Below are positions 1 through 12,250 of a stretch of 64,000 nucleotides of DNA, in pieces (position 1 is the stretch's first letter; every line of letters starts with the position of its first letter). The translations under genes and the position numbers were made by a program. The notes under the pieces were generated by a model. That model saw nothing but the letters and a program-made list of their open reading frames with translations, ran no database searches and was not told the origin of the DNA. Origin of the DNA: Bostrychus sinensis (Eukaryota > Chordata > Actinopteri > Gobiiformes > Eleotridae); assembly GCA_020698575.1 (NCBI GenBank), contig CM036239.1:14498263-14562262 (forward strand), read 5' to 3'.

Positions 1-61
1 AAGGGGTTTATTTTTGACGGATGTTGCAGCATAAAGTTGAACAGAGCAGATTGAGCCAGAC

Positions 62-246
62 TTGCCTGGAAATTCCAGACTCACCGCTGTACCAGCTGCT
101 TGCGAAGAACACGTGACTTAAATAAACCAGTCAAAATGCACAGTACGGTTTGGATTTGAGTAAACCACTGCGGACGGCGTGGTGACCAGACTGATATTTC
201 TCTGTAGAATAACACAGAGACATATCAGTCTGGATTTTCCAGGCAA
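62..246. mobile_element. short MITE with TTGCCTGG termini
   Basis: The ends form an inverted repeat of about 22 bp: TTGCCTGGAAATTCCAGAC at the left, and the complement of GTCTGGATTTTCCAGGCAA at the right. The 9-bp flanks match at 8 of 9 positions (GAGCCAGAC, GAGCCAAAC), as expected for a target-site duplication. There is no coding capacity. The termini resemble those at 48237-48797 and 62188-63563, so all three may belong to one family. The superfamily is unresolved; 9-11 bp duplications fit Mutator-like elements, while about 8 bp would fit hAT. Confidence 0.6.
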
Positions 247-310
247 GAGCCAAACAGGAAGTCAGACACAGGACCAGTAAAGAGGATCTGCTATATTTCA
301 AAATAAAACA

Positions 311-1095
311 TAATGGGCCAGATTTACTAAAAGGGGCAAATGAATTGAGGGCAGATTGAAAAATAGCATTTGCTACTTGAAGGCATTTTGCATGTAATTT
401 GCAATGAGAAACTGCAAATAAATGCTGGTGCAAAACTGATAGGTAAATGAGAATTTTGCATGAGGATAAGACACACTTACAATGTGAACGACGCTGCTCT
501 GGCTGCTCTGTCTTTTCAATTGCCTATTATAACATTAGTGCAATATAAAAGTCAAAAAGAGAGTACAGCCACATATAACCGGACTATGTTGACTAAACAT
601 ATTCACTGCCTATAGGCTAATCATGTCATTGCAATGCATTTTACTTTCTTCTATTATTTTTTTAACTCATCGCAGTCCTCCTTGTTAAATGTACTGAAGA
701 TTCTGGCACGTAACTTTAGTTCCCCCTTGTATAAATAACAACTAAGGCATATCTTTGATGTCCTCCACACAATGATCCACAGCAAAATCCACGTGCATTG
801 TGTTTAGAAGCGCAGCCTCGATCCACAGCAGACTGTCAATCAATGACAGCAGAGGACAGATTGATGTGTTAGAGTCCTGTGAAAACTCTGATAATCAAAC
901 TGAGTTTTTATCAATAACCCACGCCACATCAAGGAGAGATGCAGAGTTTAAAATGTAAATGTACACGCAGATTTAGCTCCTGTAGTTGTGATTAATCAAA
1001 TAGCAAGTGCTAAACAATTTAATTTGCATTCTCTCCACCCTGAATTTTGCGAAAGCGCCCCATTTTAGATATTAATTAATTTAATGTGCATTTAG
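311..1095. mobile_element. ~0.8-kb MITE, copy 1 (GGCCAGATTTACTAA family)
   Basis: The left end reads GGGCCAGATTTACTAA. The body shares stretches with 25238-26135 in the same order and orientation: a GAAAAATAGCATT segment near the left end, and near the right end a GTAGTTGTGAT segment followed by TTTAATTTGCATT. The right terminus is eroded, so the right boundary is approximate. No open frame of note is present. This is a non-autonomous DNA element of unknown superfamily. Confidence 0.55.
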
Positions 1096-4000
1096 TGTCT
1101 CTATACAAAGGCTCTCATGCACATCGCTATGTAAGTATTGTGTCGTAACCGGTGACACAAGGGTCACAAACAAGGTCAGATACAATTAAACATGAGAAAA
1201 AGAAATTATTTACATTTGTACAGAAATTACGGAAATAATGAGCAGCAGCCGGGAGGTCATGGTTGGACAGGCAAACATGGTTTTTGTTTTCATAGCTCTC
1301 TATATACATGGTTGTTATTGTGACTAACAACTTCCAGGGTAAACTTGCTTCTCTCCTGTGAACTCCATTGGCTGAGGTCAGATACAAGCAATGCATTCAG
1401 TATAAATGGGGTTAGGGCTTACATGTATATACATTTTAATTGTGGCACAAATTTTCTTTTGTGACAATGGCATATTATCCTTGCAGTGGAAGAGTATTTA
1501 TAAAATCAAAACATACAAATAATACTCCAACTTTGTACAAAAGTGTATTGGCTTGGGCATCTATTTTTTGATATCCTTTGCCTCTTCTTGGTTATGACAA
1601 AACATAATTATCTAACTTGCACATGTGTATACGTATTATTTACAAAAGCTTCCAAAATAACTGTCCGAGAAACAGTGGAGAGACCACATTTACCATGGTG
1701 TGCCACTGGAATAAGCCCTTTACCAGCTGGGTAAATCTGGCTTTACTGCCTGTAAAATTGGAGCCCAAGAAAGTTGGAAAAAATGTCTTGCAGATGATGA
1801 CATAGAAGGCAAAGCTTAGAGTTGTGTGTTCATTTTCTTCCAATTAACATATTTGCCCACTTAATTTCCCAGGGTGCCATTCTGCAGATGGTCAGCATAA
1901 ACAGGTCAGTAAGCTCAGCTGTTCAGACATTATCAGCGCACCATGTGTACCAGCACACAGGTCTCTGTCCACTTATTCACTTTTGTACATACAGCCTGGT
2001 TCTGTGATAGCTAAAAGACCTGGGTCTCAGATATAAAGGCAAACAAAGCAGCTTTGTAGAGTTTTAAGAGATTAGTAGCACTAAAATATATTTACTTACT
2101 GTATAGTTTAAAGTAATAGAAATTGCATCCTCCAGTGATTGTTTATTGCAGGTTTTCACAGAGCCATGTAAGAGAGTTAGGGAGCTCCAACACCACTGCT
2201 ACCCTCTTAGTAGGTTTTGTGTGTATATTTTCTCAGGGAAAGATATCAGAGCTCAGCAGAAAAAAGGCTGAGAGATGAATGTTGCTCCTGACCTGGAACC
2301 TCTGTGGACTAATACCCAAAACCACCCTGGCTTTTCCTCCTCCAACAGACACACAGACCAACCAAATGTAAGCCTTTAATGGACTTTTGTTGATGCAATA
2401 CAAGTTGTGCAAAGCCTCATGGGTATTTGAGTTAAAGTGAGGACACCTAGTTGATATTCTCTTGGACACTCATTTGAAAATAATAACAACATAAATGGCT
2501 ATTGTTCCATTTGTGCCTACGCTTGTTTCTTTTCCTTTGCTTTTCTTCCAGTCAAGCTCCGTCAAAAGGACTTTGGCAGTGCTGTGTAGTGTGTAATGAA
2601 ATGGTGACCTTTTGTTAGCAGAGCTGTAATTGGCCAAATCAGCAGAGGTTTCCCATGCTCCATAAAAACACAATTCACTGGGTCCACTATCAAGGATGGT
2701 CCATGGTTGTAAAAGTGCCAGAGCACATGCACACACACAGAAACAGGAGTGTGATATCAGCACGTAACCTTCTCCACAGTGACCCAGGGGTGCAGCGCTG
2801 TCTTCACTCTGCCGTGTTCCTGATTGTAAGAGAAAACATAAGTTACCACACGGCACATTATGTTGTTTTGGAGCTATTTTCTTGGAGATGGTTTTAACAT
2901 TTCACATTTAATATATAAAAATGTTTCAGCGAAATTAATCAAACCAAACTAGACCTATGCAAAATGACTGAAAACAGCTTAAATTTTCACATTTTATTGC
3001 AAGCAGATTGTCATTTTGTGATTAAGTGGTCTGAATAAATACACTACACTGCTCACTTTTATTACTCTGCATTGGGTTGTTTACGGTGATTATTGACTTT
3101 AGACAGACACCTTCCAGAGACCAGCAATAATTAGCATTTATGATTTTGAGTCCTAAATGACAGACTTGCAAATTAACAATAATATTCAGCAACAACAGGT
3201 TTAGCTCTGCTTTCATTGCAGTGTACAAGGCACAGTGTCTCACAATCCCCTTGGTTCTATATGAACATGAAGTCCTGTGTTTAATAGTTAAATTAAGAGA
3301 AATGGTGAACAAGGCATGCCATTGTATAAACCTTTTTTATGACAAATTCCATGACATGGGACAGAGCTAACCTTGTGATGGGACACCGCAAAAGTGATCT
3401 GACTAACTGTGTGCAGTCATAAAAGTAATGACATGAATGGCTTATTGACAGGCTACTGTTTAATGAAGCCATATTTTACTTTCCTTCCTGCAGAAAGCAG
3501 CAAGCTTTAAATAAACTTTTGCTCTTAACTTCAAAGCCACAAATGTTATAAAAGGCCCCTTTGCGCTGCCAGGAAAATGCTTACTTAAAATTGCAGCATG
3601 AGCATCCACCTGCTCCAGGGCCAGATACGTGTCTGCGCTTTCATTTCACAGAGATCCGAGCTGCAGCTAATCACATTACTCACCTGCATGGCTACAAAGT
3701 TGCAAAGGTTAAAGACAGGGAGGTAAAGGTTAAGCTCTATTGATTTGGACAGCACAAGTGAGGTTAGACAAGAAATGGGGTGAGAGAAAAGCCAGAAGAG
3801 GTGTGAGGGAATAAGGCAAACAAGGCCAGAACAGACAGATTCTGATATGACGTCAAATCCAAAGGGACTGCGTTTGAGAAAGGTTTGTTGAGAGCATTTT
3901 TCCAGAGATAGAAGAAGAATCTGCCTCAGAATTGTGAGTGAAGGACCTGAGGAGGGGAACTGACGCTGATCACATTGAGCATGGACTAGCAGAGGCGCTG

Positions 4001-4570
4001 TGAGCTGAGCTGAGAGGGACAGAGAGACAGCAGCAGCCCAGCGGGGGAAAACATGGGACAAACAGGCCACAAATAAATTCTTCCACTGACCTCCTCATCC
4101 ACTTGTCTTTATCTGCATGTGTCCTCGTGGCCTTCCCCGGGGCTCTCTGGTACTTGTCCTATCTTTTTTCTTCTCATTACTTTCAGAGTTGGCTGTCTGA
4201 AGAGGTTTACACTGACAATGTAAACAAATAGTTTCGACCAACCAGCCAAAGTTGTCATCCCTTTATTGCATATGACTTGCCAAAATTTGCAGTCATTGGT
4301 CCATGTACCTAGACCTTTAATACAACATGAAAAGTAGAGCTAAAATAAAAAGGTTTATGATACTGAGTTACGAAGTATTGATACTTCTGCCAGGTAACAA
4401 TATTTTTTATATTTGTATGACATAATTCATAATAATGCTACAGTGCTGCACTGCTTTCACAGTCAACCGTGAGCCAAAAGTGGTCAAGAATTCTCCCAGG
4501 ACTGCAGCATTGCACTTTAAAGCACTGGATCTGCCAAATACTGTGACACAAATAAAAGTAAAAAATACTA
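1096..4570. other. unassigned non-coding stretch
   Basis: I see no recognisable gene, RNA or element boundary here. Open frames of up to 161 codons (minus strand 3585-4070) and 128 codons (minus strand 2470-2856) have no recognisable domain or compositional support and are most likely chance. Confidence 0.5.
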
Positions 4571-4576
4571 TAATAT

Positions 4577-4918
4577 ATAGGACCTTTATTATACTTTTTT
4601 CAGGCTTTTTGAAATAGCAACATAACGCTAACGGATAGATAAATGAGCTAACTGCTTTTTACTGATGATGATGATGTTTAAGCGTTGAAATGATCAGAAT
4701 GAGCCTAGTGAATATAAATGTGCTTTCTAATTTCACGTTTCTACGTAGAGCCCTGAGATCCAGCTCCTCAGAAGGGACGTAGTCAGCAACGAGGATTCCT
4801 CTAATATGTGTGAATGAAACAAAATACTACCACAGGTATGTTTTTGAGGTGCAAACAACATTATAACATGGTTAAAAGCTCAAAAAAATCAATTTAGCAT
4901 ACTACGGGACCTATGATA
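4577..4918. mobile_element. ~340-bp MITE (TATTATGC-type)
   Basis: The left end (ATAGGACCTTTATTATACT) and the complement of the right end (ATAGGTCCCGTAGTATGCT) form an imperfect terminal inverted repeat. The right half contains ACATTATAACATGGTTA and a GAATGAAACAAAA segment, both shared in modified form with 15600-15900. The family is common and non-coding in fish genomes as I recall it; I cannot assign a superfamily from this copy. Confidence 0.5.
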
Positions 4919-5860
4919 AAAATTTGTGAGACTGTCTGCTGGTTGATTTATTACTTTTAGAAACCTGACTTGTGGTTTCTTGTTTATTTAAGTCTATAAT
5001 AAATAAAGTCTAAAATAAATACTATTAAATACTTGATATATTGCAATAAGAATCAAATTGACACCAAAGTATTGTGATATTATTGTATCGTGACAAAAGC
5101 GCAATGTCCAGTCCTAGTATAAAGCCTTGACAAACAAACAATTTTAAATGCAAAAAAGTTAAATGCAATTCACACAAATATTTCAGACTCTGTTCCCATT
5201 TCTCTCTGACTGAACACTGGGATGTGTCTTCATATAAATAGTGACCCTTTTCATCTCGGAGTAACTGCACACATGGATTATTAAGATGCACAAACACAAA
5301 CTCAGTCCAACCTTATGCAAACTGCTTGTGTTGCCATGGCAAGGAGGATAGTGGAGAGTTTTTTTGTACTCAAAGTAAGGGGAGCAAGTCCTTAGGGAGA
5401 ACAGACAAAGAGGGAGCTGACAATTGTGCAGGCTGTAGATAAACAAAGATGAGGAAGAACAGAGAATTAGAGAGTGGACTGGAGGATGAAGGGAAAGCCC
5501 GTGTACAAGTGAGCAGCTGGATTTGCAGTCTGGACTAAAGCACTGAGGCAACAGCACTTCCTAGGACACAATCAAACCACGGCCTAAACTATATCCAGCT
5601 TAAAGAGTTCATATTATGTTTTATCAGGCTTTTTGGACACCTTTGCATTAGTATTTCGCATTTTATAACTTAAAATAATGTATAGAAATATAGAAAACAT
5701 CTTCTTTTGGAGAGATGTTGCTTTGACTTTGCAGAGAACACTTGAGAGGCCAGATTACTCAAACATGCATGAATGAAACACACCATTTATTCAGGCTTGG
5801 GACTAGCACAAAGCATACACTGGATGAGAATACTGGCTTGTGGCCTGTGGTTGAATTTGG
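4919..5860. other. unassigned sequence with possible MITE fragment
   Basis: Most of this stretch shows nothing recognisable. Around 5600-5780 a CATATTATGTTTTATCAGGC stretch and a downstream CATGCATGAATGAAACA stretch resemble the ends of the TATTATGC-type MITEs, so a decayed copy may lie there. No coding sequence is supported. Confidence 0.35.
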
Positions 5861-6288
5861 GACATATACAGTTAAGTCCAAATACTTATGGACTTAACTG
5901 TATATGTCCCAAATGACACAAGTTTTGTGATTTTAGCCTTTTCACCAAAACATATTTAAACTGTGCATACTCCAGCTGTAATTTGAGAGTATTCATGTCC
6001 AAATCGGAGCAAGGGTTTAGGAGTTACAGCTCTTTAATGTGTAGCTGCGTCTTTATCAGGAGCTCAAAAGTATTTGGACAGTTGCTTCAAAAGCTATTTC
6101 TTGAGCTGCATGGGCTATTTCCCTCATTAATCATTAGAAACTGAGATGGTAAAAGGTCTGGACTTGATTCCAGGTGTTGTATTTGCATTTGAAATCTGTT
6201 TCTTTTGCTCTCTTTCTCTTTGTTTGAAATGACAAGATACAGACTCACAACAGAAATGAACCAGACCATCCTTGTATATCCGTGTATA

Positions 6289-7669
6289 GACCCTTCTCAG
6301 CCAGCGTCATCTGATCACATGATTTCCGCGGAGATGCACGGAGCGGCCATGTTGGATGGCAAAAGCCGGTTGTCACGGCCCGATTTGAATCAGTCCTGCT
6401 GTCTGTTAGCCTAACAAATTAAATTTGTTTTACTCATCAAAAATAGTTTAATGTGTCCTATATCTGTGATAGCATCTGCCAGCTGTCTTTTGAAGTAAAA
6501 AAGTTAATGTTGCACTTTTTGGCAAAGTTTATTCTTTAAAAAAGTCACATAAAAGATCGTTCCTGCTGTAATAATCAAATAAAGTAAAAACCGATCTGAA
6601 GTCAGTTAGCGTCGTTCTTACTGTCTGCTCACACTGTCACACAAATGCTGACATTTAGCAAACTGGGGAGACAAAGAAAATACAATGTTCAGGACATCTT
6701 GGTATTTGTTCTTTTCTGTGTGAGGATATGGTGATTACAGGATTATTTTCACAACATGGAATACTTATATATCATGATATTTACTTGTGAATTTATACAG
6801 ACTGATTGAGCGTTACTAATCCTGGCTAGGACTGGTTTTGGACAGAACCAGTGTTCAAAGGTAAAAGTCTGTTTTTTCGGTTTGGGCATACTGAGGAATT
6901 GTCATTAATTACACATATGTCCTATTTTAAGCATAAAGTTAACTTAATTCCCATTTTGTACAGAACATAAGCTTTCTAACGATGTATATCATGCCTGTAT
7001 TGACAAAATAATAACCGTGCAAATTATGTTTTCGCAGAGTTTCTTTCTGAATCTGGTCGTCGCTAGCTTGAATGAGGTTAAACATCTTAATACTCTGTAT
7101 CTCAGCAAATTTGCCACTTTTTAACGCCTTAAATTTAGATTTATAATTTTAGACTTGTAAACCTCCGCGGAAAGCCTACTTTATTGAAGTATTTATATTG
7201 CCTTTTCACTAATCTGCGTCTCTCATCTGCCTACTCACATGGACAACAGTTGTTTTAGGGCACTTTCCATATTTAAAGGTCTGTCACCCATCCTGCCACA
7301 AAATATTTTTATGCCTCTAAGGAGCTCTCTGCCTCTTGTAAGCTTTTAATTGTGTCCCTATAAAGTGAGATTGCCGATGGATTGACTAAATAATTGTAAA
7401 CGTTGTGGTATTCCAAAGCGGATTGTGTGTTGTAGGCTGGTTACCCGTAATTTTGACATCATATGGGTCTTAAGCATCAACAAGTGAACATTTCTCTAAA
7501 TATCGCTGTCTGACCTGAACACTTAACGTTAAGTATTGAACCAGTGTAGAAAGTGGTAAATATGATCTCAATTTCTATGCATGATCGCTAATCGCTAGCC
7601 AGCTACACCGGCTTTTTGCCATCCAAAATGGCAGCGCCAACAAACCAAGTCACGCGACTGAGAACGGTC
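6289..7669 (+). mobile_element. 1.38-kb non-autonomous DNA transposon, copy A
   Basis: The ends are GACCCTTCTCAG at the left and the complement of GACCGTTCTCAG at the right, flanked on both sides by TA. Subterminal inverted sequence continues through a GCCATnTTGGATGGCAAAA segment near each end. The element sits inside the Tc1-like element. A copy in reverse orientation at 43576-44941 matches over essentially its whole length, with long stretches nearly identical by eye. No open frame is conserved between the copies: a 13-base difference within the longest candidate frame breaks it. The TA duplication suggests mobilisation by a Tc1/mariner-type transposase, which is inference. Confidence 0.85.
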
Positions 7670-7671
7670 TA

Positions 7672-8410
7672 TAGGTCCACCATAACAAGGAGACTTCATG
7701 AGAGCAAGTACAGAGGGTTCACCACAAGGTGCAGACTTCATCAGCCTCAACAACAGAAAGGCCACATTAGACTTGGCCAAAAAACATCTAAAGAAGTCAG
7801 CCCAGGTCTGGAACAGCATTCTTTAGACAGATGAGACTCAGACCAACCTGTACCAGAATGATGGGCTGAGAAAAGTTTGGAGAAGGCTTGGAACGACTCA
7901 TGATCCAAAGCACAGCACAGTTTCTGTAAAACATGGTCGAGCAGTGTGACGCATGAACTACAGAACTCCCAATGGCACTGGGTCACTGGTGTTTGTTGGT
8001 GATGTGACAGAGACAGAAACAACCAGTTGAATTCTGAAGTGTAGAGGGACAAAATTTCTGCTCAGATTCAGATAAAAGCCACAAAGTTGACAGGCAGCAC
8101 TTTACAGTACAGATGGACAGTGACCCAAAACATGCTGGAAAAGCAACCCAGGAGTTTTTTTTTTTTTTTTTAAGACAAATAAGTAAAATATTTTGCAATG
8201 TCTAAGTCACTCTCCAGATCACAGCCTGATTGAGCATTAATTTCACTTGTTTAAAACTAAACTTAAGGCAGAAAGGCCCAAAAAGCAAGCAACGACTGAA
8301 GACAGCTGCAATAAAAGCCTGGCAAAGCATCATAAATTAAGAAAACCCAGTGTTTGGTGATGTCCATGGGCTCCAGACTTCAGACAGTCACCGCCCACAA
8401 AGGATTTTAC
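7672..8410 (+). pseudogene. Tc1-like transposase relic
   Basis: This would have been the DDE transposase of the surrounding Tc1-like element, cutting and joining DNA at TA sites in the nucleus. Near 7685-7830 one frame gives RRLHESKYRGFTTRC, and shifting frame gives KKHLKKSAQVWNSIL followed by TDET, the region of the first catalytic Asp. Near 8110-8150 a DSDPKHAGKATQE segment matches the second catalytic Asp block, and at about 8213-8250 SPD...IEH retains the Glu of the third. The tail MSMGSRLQ near 8360 is also typical. Frameshifts and stops are many, a poly-T run lies at about 8155-8171, and the N-terminal DNA-binding half is not recognisable. The gene is dead. Confidence 0.85.
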
Positions 8411-8680
8411 CCAAAAGGATTAAAAATTAACATTTTATTCATGGTAATGTTCATCTGTCCAATTATTTTTGAGCCCCTGAAAAAGAGGCAGTTACACATT
8501 AAAGAGCTGTAATTCCTAAACCCTTTTCCTGATTTGGAAATAAATACTGAATACTCTCAATTTACAGTTGAAAGTCTGCACTTTAAGCACATATGAATAC
8601 AACCGTACTTTGAAGATGTTTTGGTTAACAGCTAAAATAACAAAACTTGTGTCAGTGTCCAAATACTTATGGACTGTATA

Positions 8681-10120
8681 CTAATGCAACATACTACTAC
8701 TATGCTAATAGTTAACCAATTTGGAACTGTTGGTCTTTCTTATGTGAAGTATTTCTCTGTTTTCCTAAAAGCTGACCTCAAAACATCCATTTTGAGCACC
8801 AGCTTTTTAGTACTTATTAATTAAGAATACACATATTGTTCTATTTTATGATGATTTTTGAGGAATCCACCCATCCAAATGTGCTACAGGTTCCACAATC
8901 CTCCCAAAAGAATTGGCCCTCACCATGGACCCACACATTTCACACATGCTTGGCTGTGAGTGTTAATCTGCACTGAGGCCTTACCTGAGCCAGTTGTGCT
9001 CTGCAGTCCAATCGCAGCAAGACGCAGCAACCAGAAAAATGGCATTTGATGAAAACCTCCCCTGATTTTGTGTCTATTTGTGCTGGCAGTTGTGCATTCA
9101 CAAGCATGTTTCTTTGTGTGAAGACTGAAGATATGTGAGCAAAGCCTGCGATGTGGTCAACAAAAGGCGCCTGGGCAGGATAATCGTAATGCCATCATTA
9201 TGCGTTCCTGTTGACAGTGTGCAGACACGCTGTTCTTACTCAATCTATTCTTTCCACCTCTTCTCCTCTCATACAGTCCAATCTTACCCACACAGGTCTA
9301 TACAGTATACAGTAATCTTGGGCATGATAGAAATACCACTGTAAATAGCTGAGTGTGGGCACAAATCTATATGGACTGAAGATTTAGGAATTCAATTTTA
9401 TATACGATGTCTATAGTTACTGACTGCAATGTAATGTGTGATGACAGTAATCTAAACTTCTCAATGATGTAAATAAAATAATAAAAGTTGCACACGCAGC
9501 CTGGTACTGACATTAACGTCCTATCCCATTAATTTCTACAAGGGGTCAAAATAAAAATATTAATTTAGTCATTTTTGGGCAGCAGGAATGAATGGTGGTT
9601 GTTTATATATTAATTAAAAATGACTCTGAATTGATATGAACCAGATCTGAGCCAGTATCAGTGGCTAAAGTTAACTTATAAAAGTAGGATTTGTAGATTG
9701 ATTGATAAATTAAATCTGAGCATAGAATGTGAAACTAACGTGGTTCGCATTTCTGTTACTATTTGTCCTGCGTAACATGGAAATTAAGAAATGTGAATTA
9801 CGTAGCCCTTAGCATAGCATTAATTACAACGTTACATCAAGCAGCTAAACGTTGACACACTCGCTAATGTTACTGAACCAGGCTCTGATATTACTCACAT
9901 AATCAGTTTCCAAATCAGTGGCTGTCAGTTTCCAAACCTGTCTTGATTATTCATAATTTGTGATGTTCAGTGGCTAGCGCTAATTGCTCCATTAGGAATG
10001 CATTATCGTCTTTTTTAACTTCCAGTGCCAGTCTTTGGAACGACAACATTCGGTTTACAAACAGAAGAAGGGTCTATAAACCAATAGCTTTGTTTTTTTC
10101 AACAAACAAGGGGAAGGTTC

Positions 10121-10123
<3 letters not shown>
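8681..10123. other. unassigned sequence
   Basis: No coding or RNA gene is supported. At 10060-10076 the complement reads TATAGACCCTTCTTCTG, close to the tip of the 1.38-kb elements, but I cannot find a matching opposite end, so this may be a fragment of a related family or chance. Confidence 0.35.

Positions 10124-10152
<29 letters not shown>
10124..10152. repeat. poly-A tract
   Basis: An uninterrupted run of about 29 A. It could be the tail of an old plus-strand retroposon, but no recognisable retroposon body precedes it. Confidence 0.9.
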
Positions 10153-10154
<2 letters not shown>

Positions 10155-10543
10155 CTTATATGTTGCTTATATTTTAACCTTCATCCTTTCCAAAGTGGAC
10201 CACACACTTGGATGCTTCAAACCCCTTTAGACTACTCAAACCTGTACTCCCTTAACCTGTACCACACAGGTTATAATGGTCCTAATGGGAAGGCAACACC
10301 AAATTTGTATCATTGCATTTGGAAAGAAACACCCTCTTTAGTGACCATAAGCTTCGGGGATGTAACTATATCTATACAATAATAAATGTATGCTCATGTA
10401 TTAGTGCTGTATTGCTATAATGCAGCTGTGTTTTAAAACTATAGCTGAGCTTTATATTAAAGAAAAGGCATAATTTAATACAAGCCAAACGTGCAGTGAA
10501 ACAAGACAAAGCCTTACCCAGAAGGACATGTCCATTACCTCAA

Positions 10544-10585
10544 AACACACACACACACGCACACACGCACACACACAGGCACACA
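10544..10585. repeat. (CA)n microsatellite
   Basis: An imperfect CA dinucleotide array with CGCA and GGCA interruptions. Confidence 0.9.
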
Positions 10586-11882
10586 GCGTCCTGCAATGTC
10601 TTTAATACAACAAGCATGACAGAGAGGACAGCTAGCCTTGAGCCAGAACTAAAAAACATGCATTTCAATAAGCAGCCAAGCACCGCATGATTATCCCATT
10701 GCCAAGGGACCACCGTTTACACAGACAATATTTACATCTAGTAATTTGTCAGCAACATTACCATTATGCACAATAGCAGTTCAGTCGACTAAAAATACAA
10801 GATCAGCCTGCAAAAGGGAAAATGTGCATGAGAACTGAGAAAACTGATTTACAGAGAGAATCAGGCATGGCAGGAGGCAGCCGCACACACAAAAACACAC
10901 ACAACGCTACACATGTACACACCATATGCAAGAATGCGATAAGAAATGTAGGATGATTCATCTGCTCTTTGGAAGTCTCTGCTCCTTTTCCCAGAGCTCT
11001 CTCCGGCTTACCCCTGGCCTCAGTCTCAGGCAAGGCATCGAATGCCTCTTTTCTGTACGCCACCTTTCAATTGGATAAATGACAAAAACAGAGAAATAAA
11101 GAAAGACCTGAAGAATATATAAATGAAAAATATAAACTGACATAATTGACAAATGGAAAAGGTTAAAAGCTGTATGTTTACTTTGGTGATACCAGAATTT
11201 AAAAAAATGGAGCAAGTGACACATAGGAGCCTGGGCTTGGGCCTTTATTCTTTAGGTTATCATGGAACATCTGGAACTCATATGTCATCCAGTATTTTTT
11301 GGCATTGGCATAGTATAGCACTCTAGCATGTCACCAGCTTGGACTGCATTGTAAATACATAATTATGAGAAGAAGAGTGTAAAGAGATTAGCTTAGTCAC
11401 ATGTGCTTAAAGTTAAACACATCTGCTACCACTCAGTGAGAAGACAAGCATGACCTTATAGTAGCTTAAACTCACAGTAAATCCATTGTCATTGCACAGA
11501 AGATCCTCATTTGTCATCATTTTGCTTTGTGATCTAAATACACTGAGCTGTAAATGAGCTGTTCCACTTATCAGCTACTGCCCACAGAGTGAGACACCAT
11601 GAAGACAAATTAGCACATAAAACACACAGAGGAAGTAACAGGGATGGATTTTTAATTTGTCCCATGGAGAAAATACATCAATATGTCTGCATATTAAGAG
11701 CAAAGGCATAAATGAGCTCCAGATGAAGGTTAGTTTCCACCAGCCTGCGCTGAAAAAATAACTAGAAAAAGCCTATTCACACTAATTTTTCTTTTTAAGT
11801 GTTAGTACCATAATTGAGGTAACACCTTCTTGTGCCTATCAAGTTGGATTTTAACCATGCAAAAAAGACAAGTAAATATTAA
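10586..11882. other. unassigned sequence
   Basis: No gene or element is recognised. Short open frames on both strands around 10800-11220 look like chance. Confidence 0.4.
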
Positions 11883-12241
11883 GGTAAGGTATACTTTATT
11901 GATCCCCCATAGGGGAAATTCAATCTCTGCATTTGACCCATCCCTCAATGCTGCTGGGGCAACCTGTCAGGAGCAGTGGGCTGCTGCTGCAGTGCAGCGC
12001 CCGGGAACCCTTCTCCAGATCTTGAGCCAGGATCCTGGTCAGGAGCATTTGGCTGGAGGTTTTTGCCTATTGTGCATGTTTTGAGGTTGATGGGGGAAAC
12101 CGGAGTACCCGGAGGAAACCCACCCAGACACGGGGAGAACATGCAAACTCCACACAGAAAGGCCCCACATGGTCCGGGAATCGAACCCAGGACCTTCTTG
12201 CTGTGAGGCAGGAGTGCTAGCCACTATGCCACCATGCCGCC
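11883..12241 (-). mobile_element. tRNA-derived SINE with 9-bp TSD
   Basis: Read on the minus strand, the element starts at 12241 with GGCGGCATGGTGGCATAGTGG, which holds a pol III A-box-like segment, followed by a B box (GGTTCGATTCC) near 12178-12190. The body runs into a tail with ATACCTTACC at 11883. Perfect copies of AAATATTAA flank it at 11874-11882 and 12242-12250. This is a retroposed SINE that depends on a partner LINE for mobility. The name of the SINE family is not certain. Confidence 0.85.
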
Positions 12242-12250
12242 AAATATTAA

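Larger units (their letters stand above)
5866..8680 (+). mobile_element. Tc1-like DNA transposon, interrupted and decayed
   Basis: Long terminal inverted repeats of roughly 220 bp flank the element. The left arm (about 5866-6085) includes CAGTTAAGTCC, ACACAAGTTTTGTGATTTTAGC and GAGCTGTAA in complement. The right arm (about 8455-8680) is its inverted counterpart, ending GTCCAAATACTTATGGAC. TA lies at both ends, the target used by the IS630-Tc1-mariner superfamily. After removal of the 1.38-kb inserted element at 6289-7669 the length is about 1.43 kb, close to the usual 1.2-1.6 kb. The left tip is abnormal: it is a palindrome (see findings). Confidence 0.85.

Noticed and set aside
3585..4070. 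161-codon open frame on the minus strand, the longest outside the identified TEs
   Set aside because: No recognisable domain, Cys/Ser/Leu-rich composition typical of chance frames, no splice or promoter context, no repeat in the window.
12160..12241. possible functional tRNA gene on the minus strand
   Set aside because: A and B boxes are present but continue into a SINE body and tail with a 9-bp duplication; no mature tRNA fold is evident.
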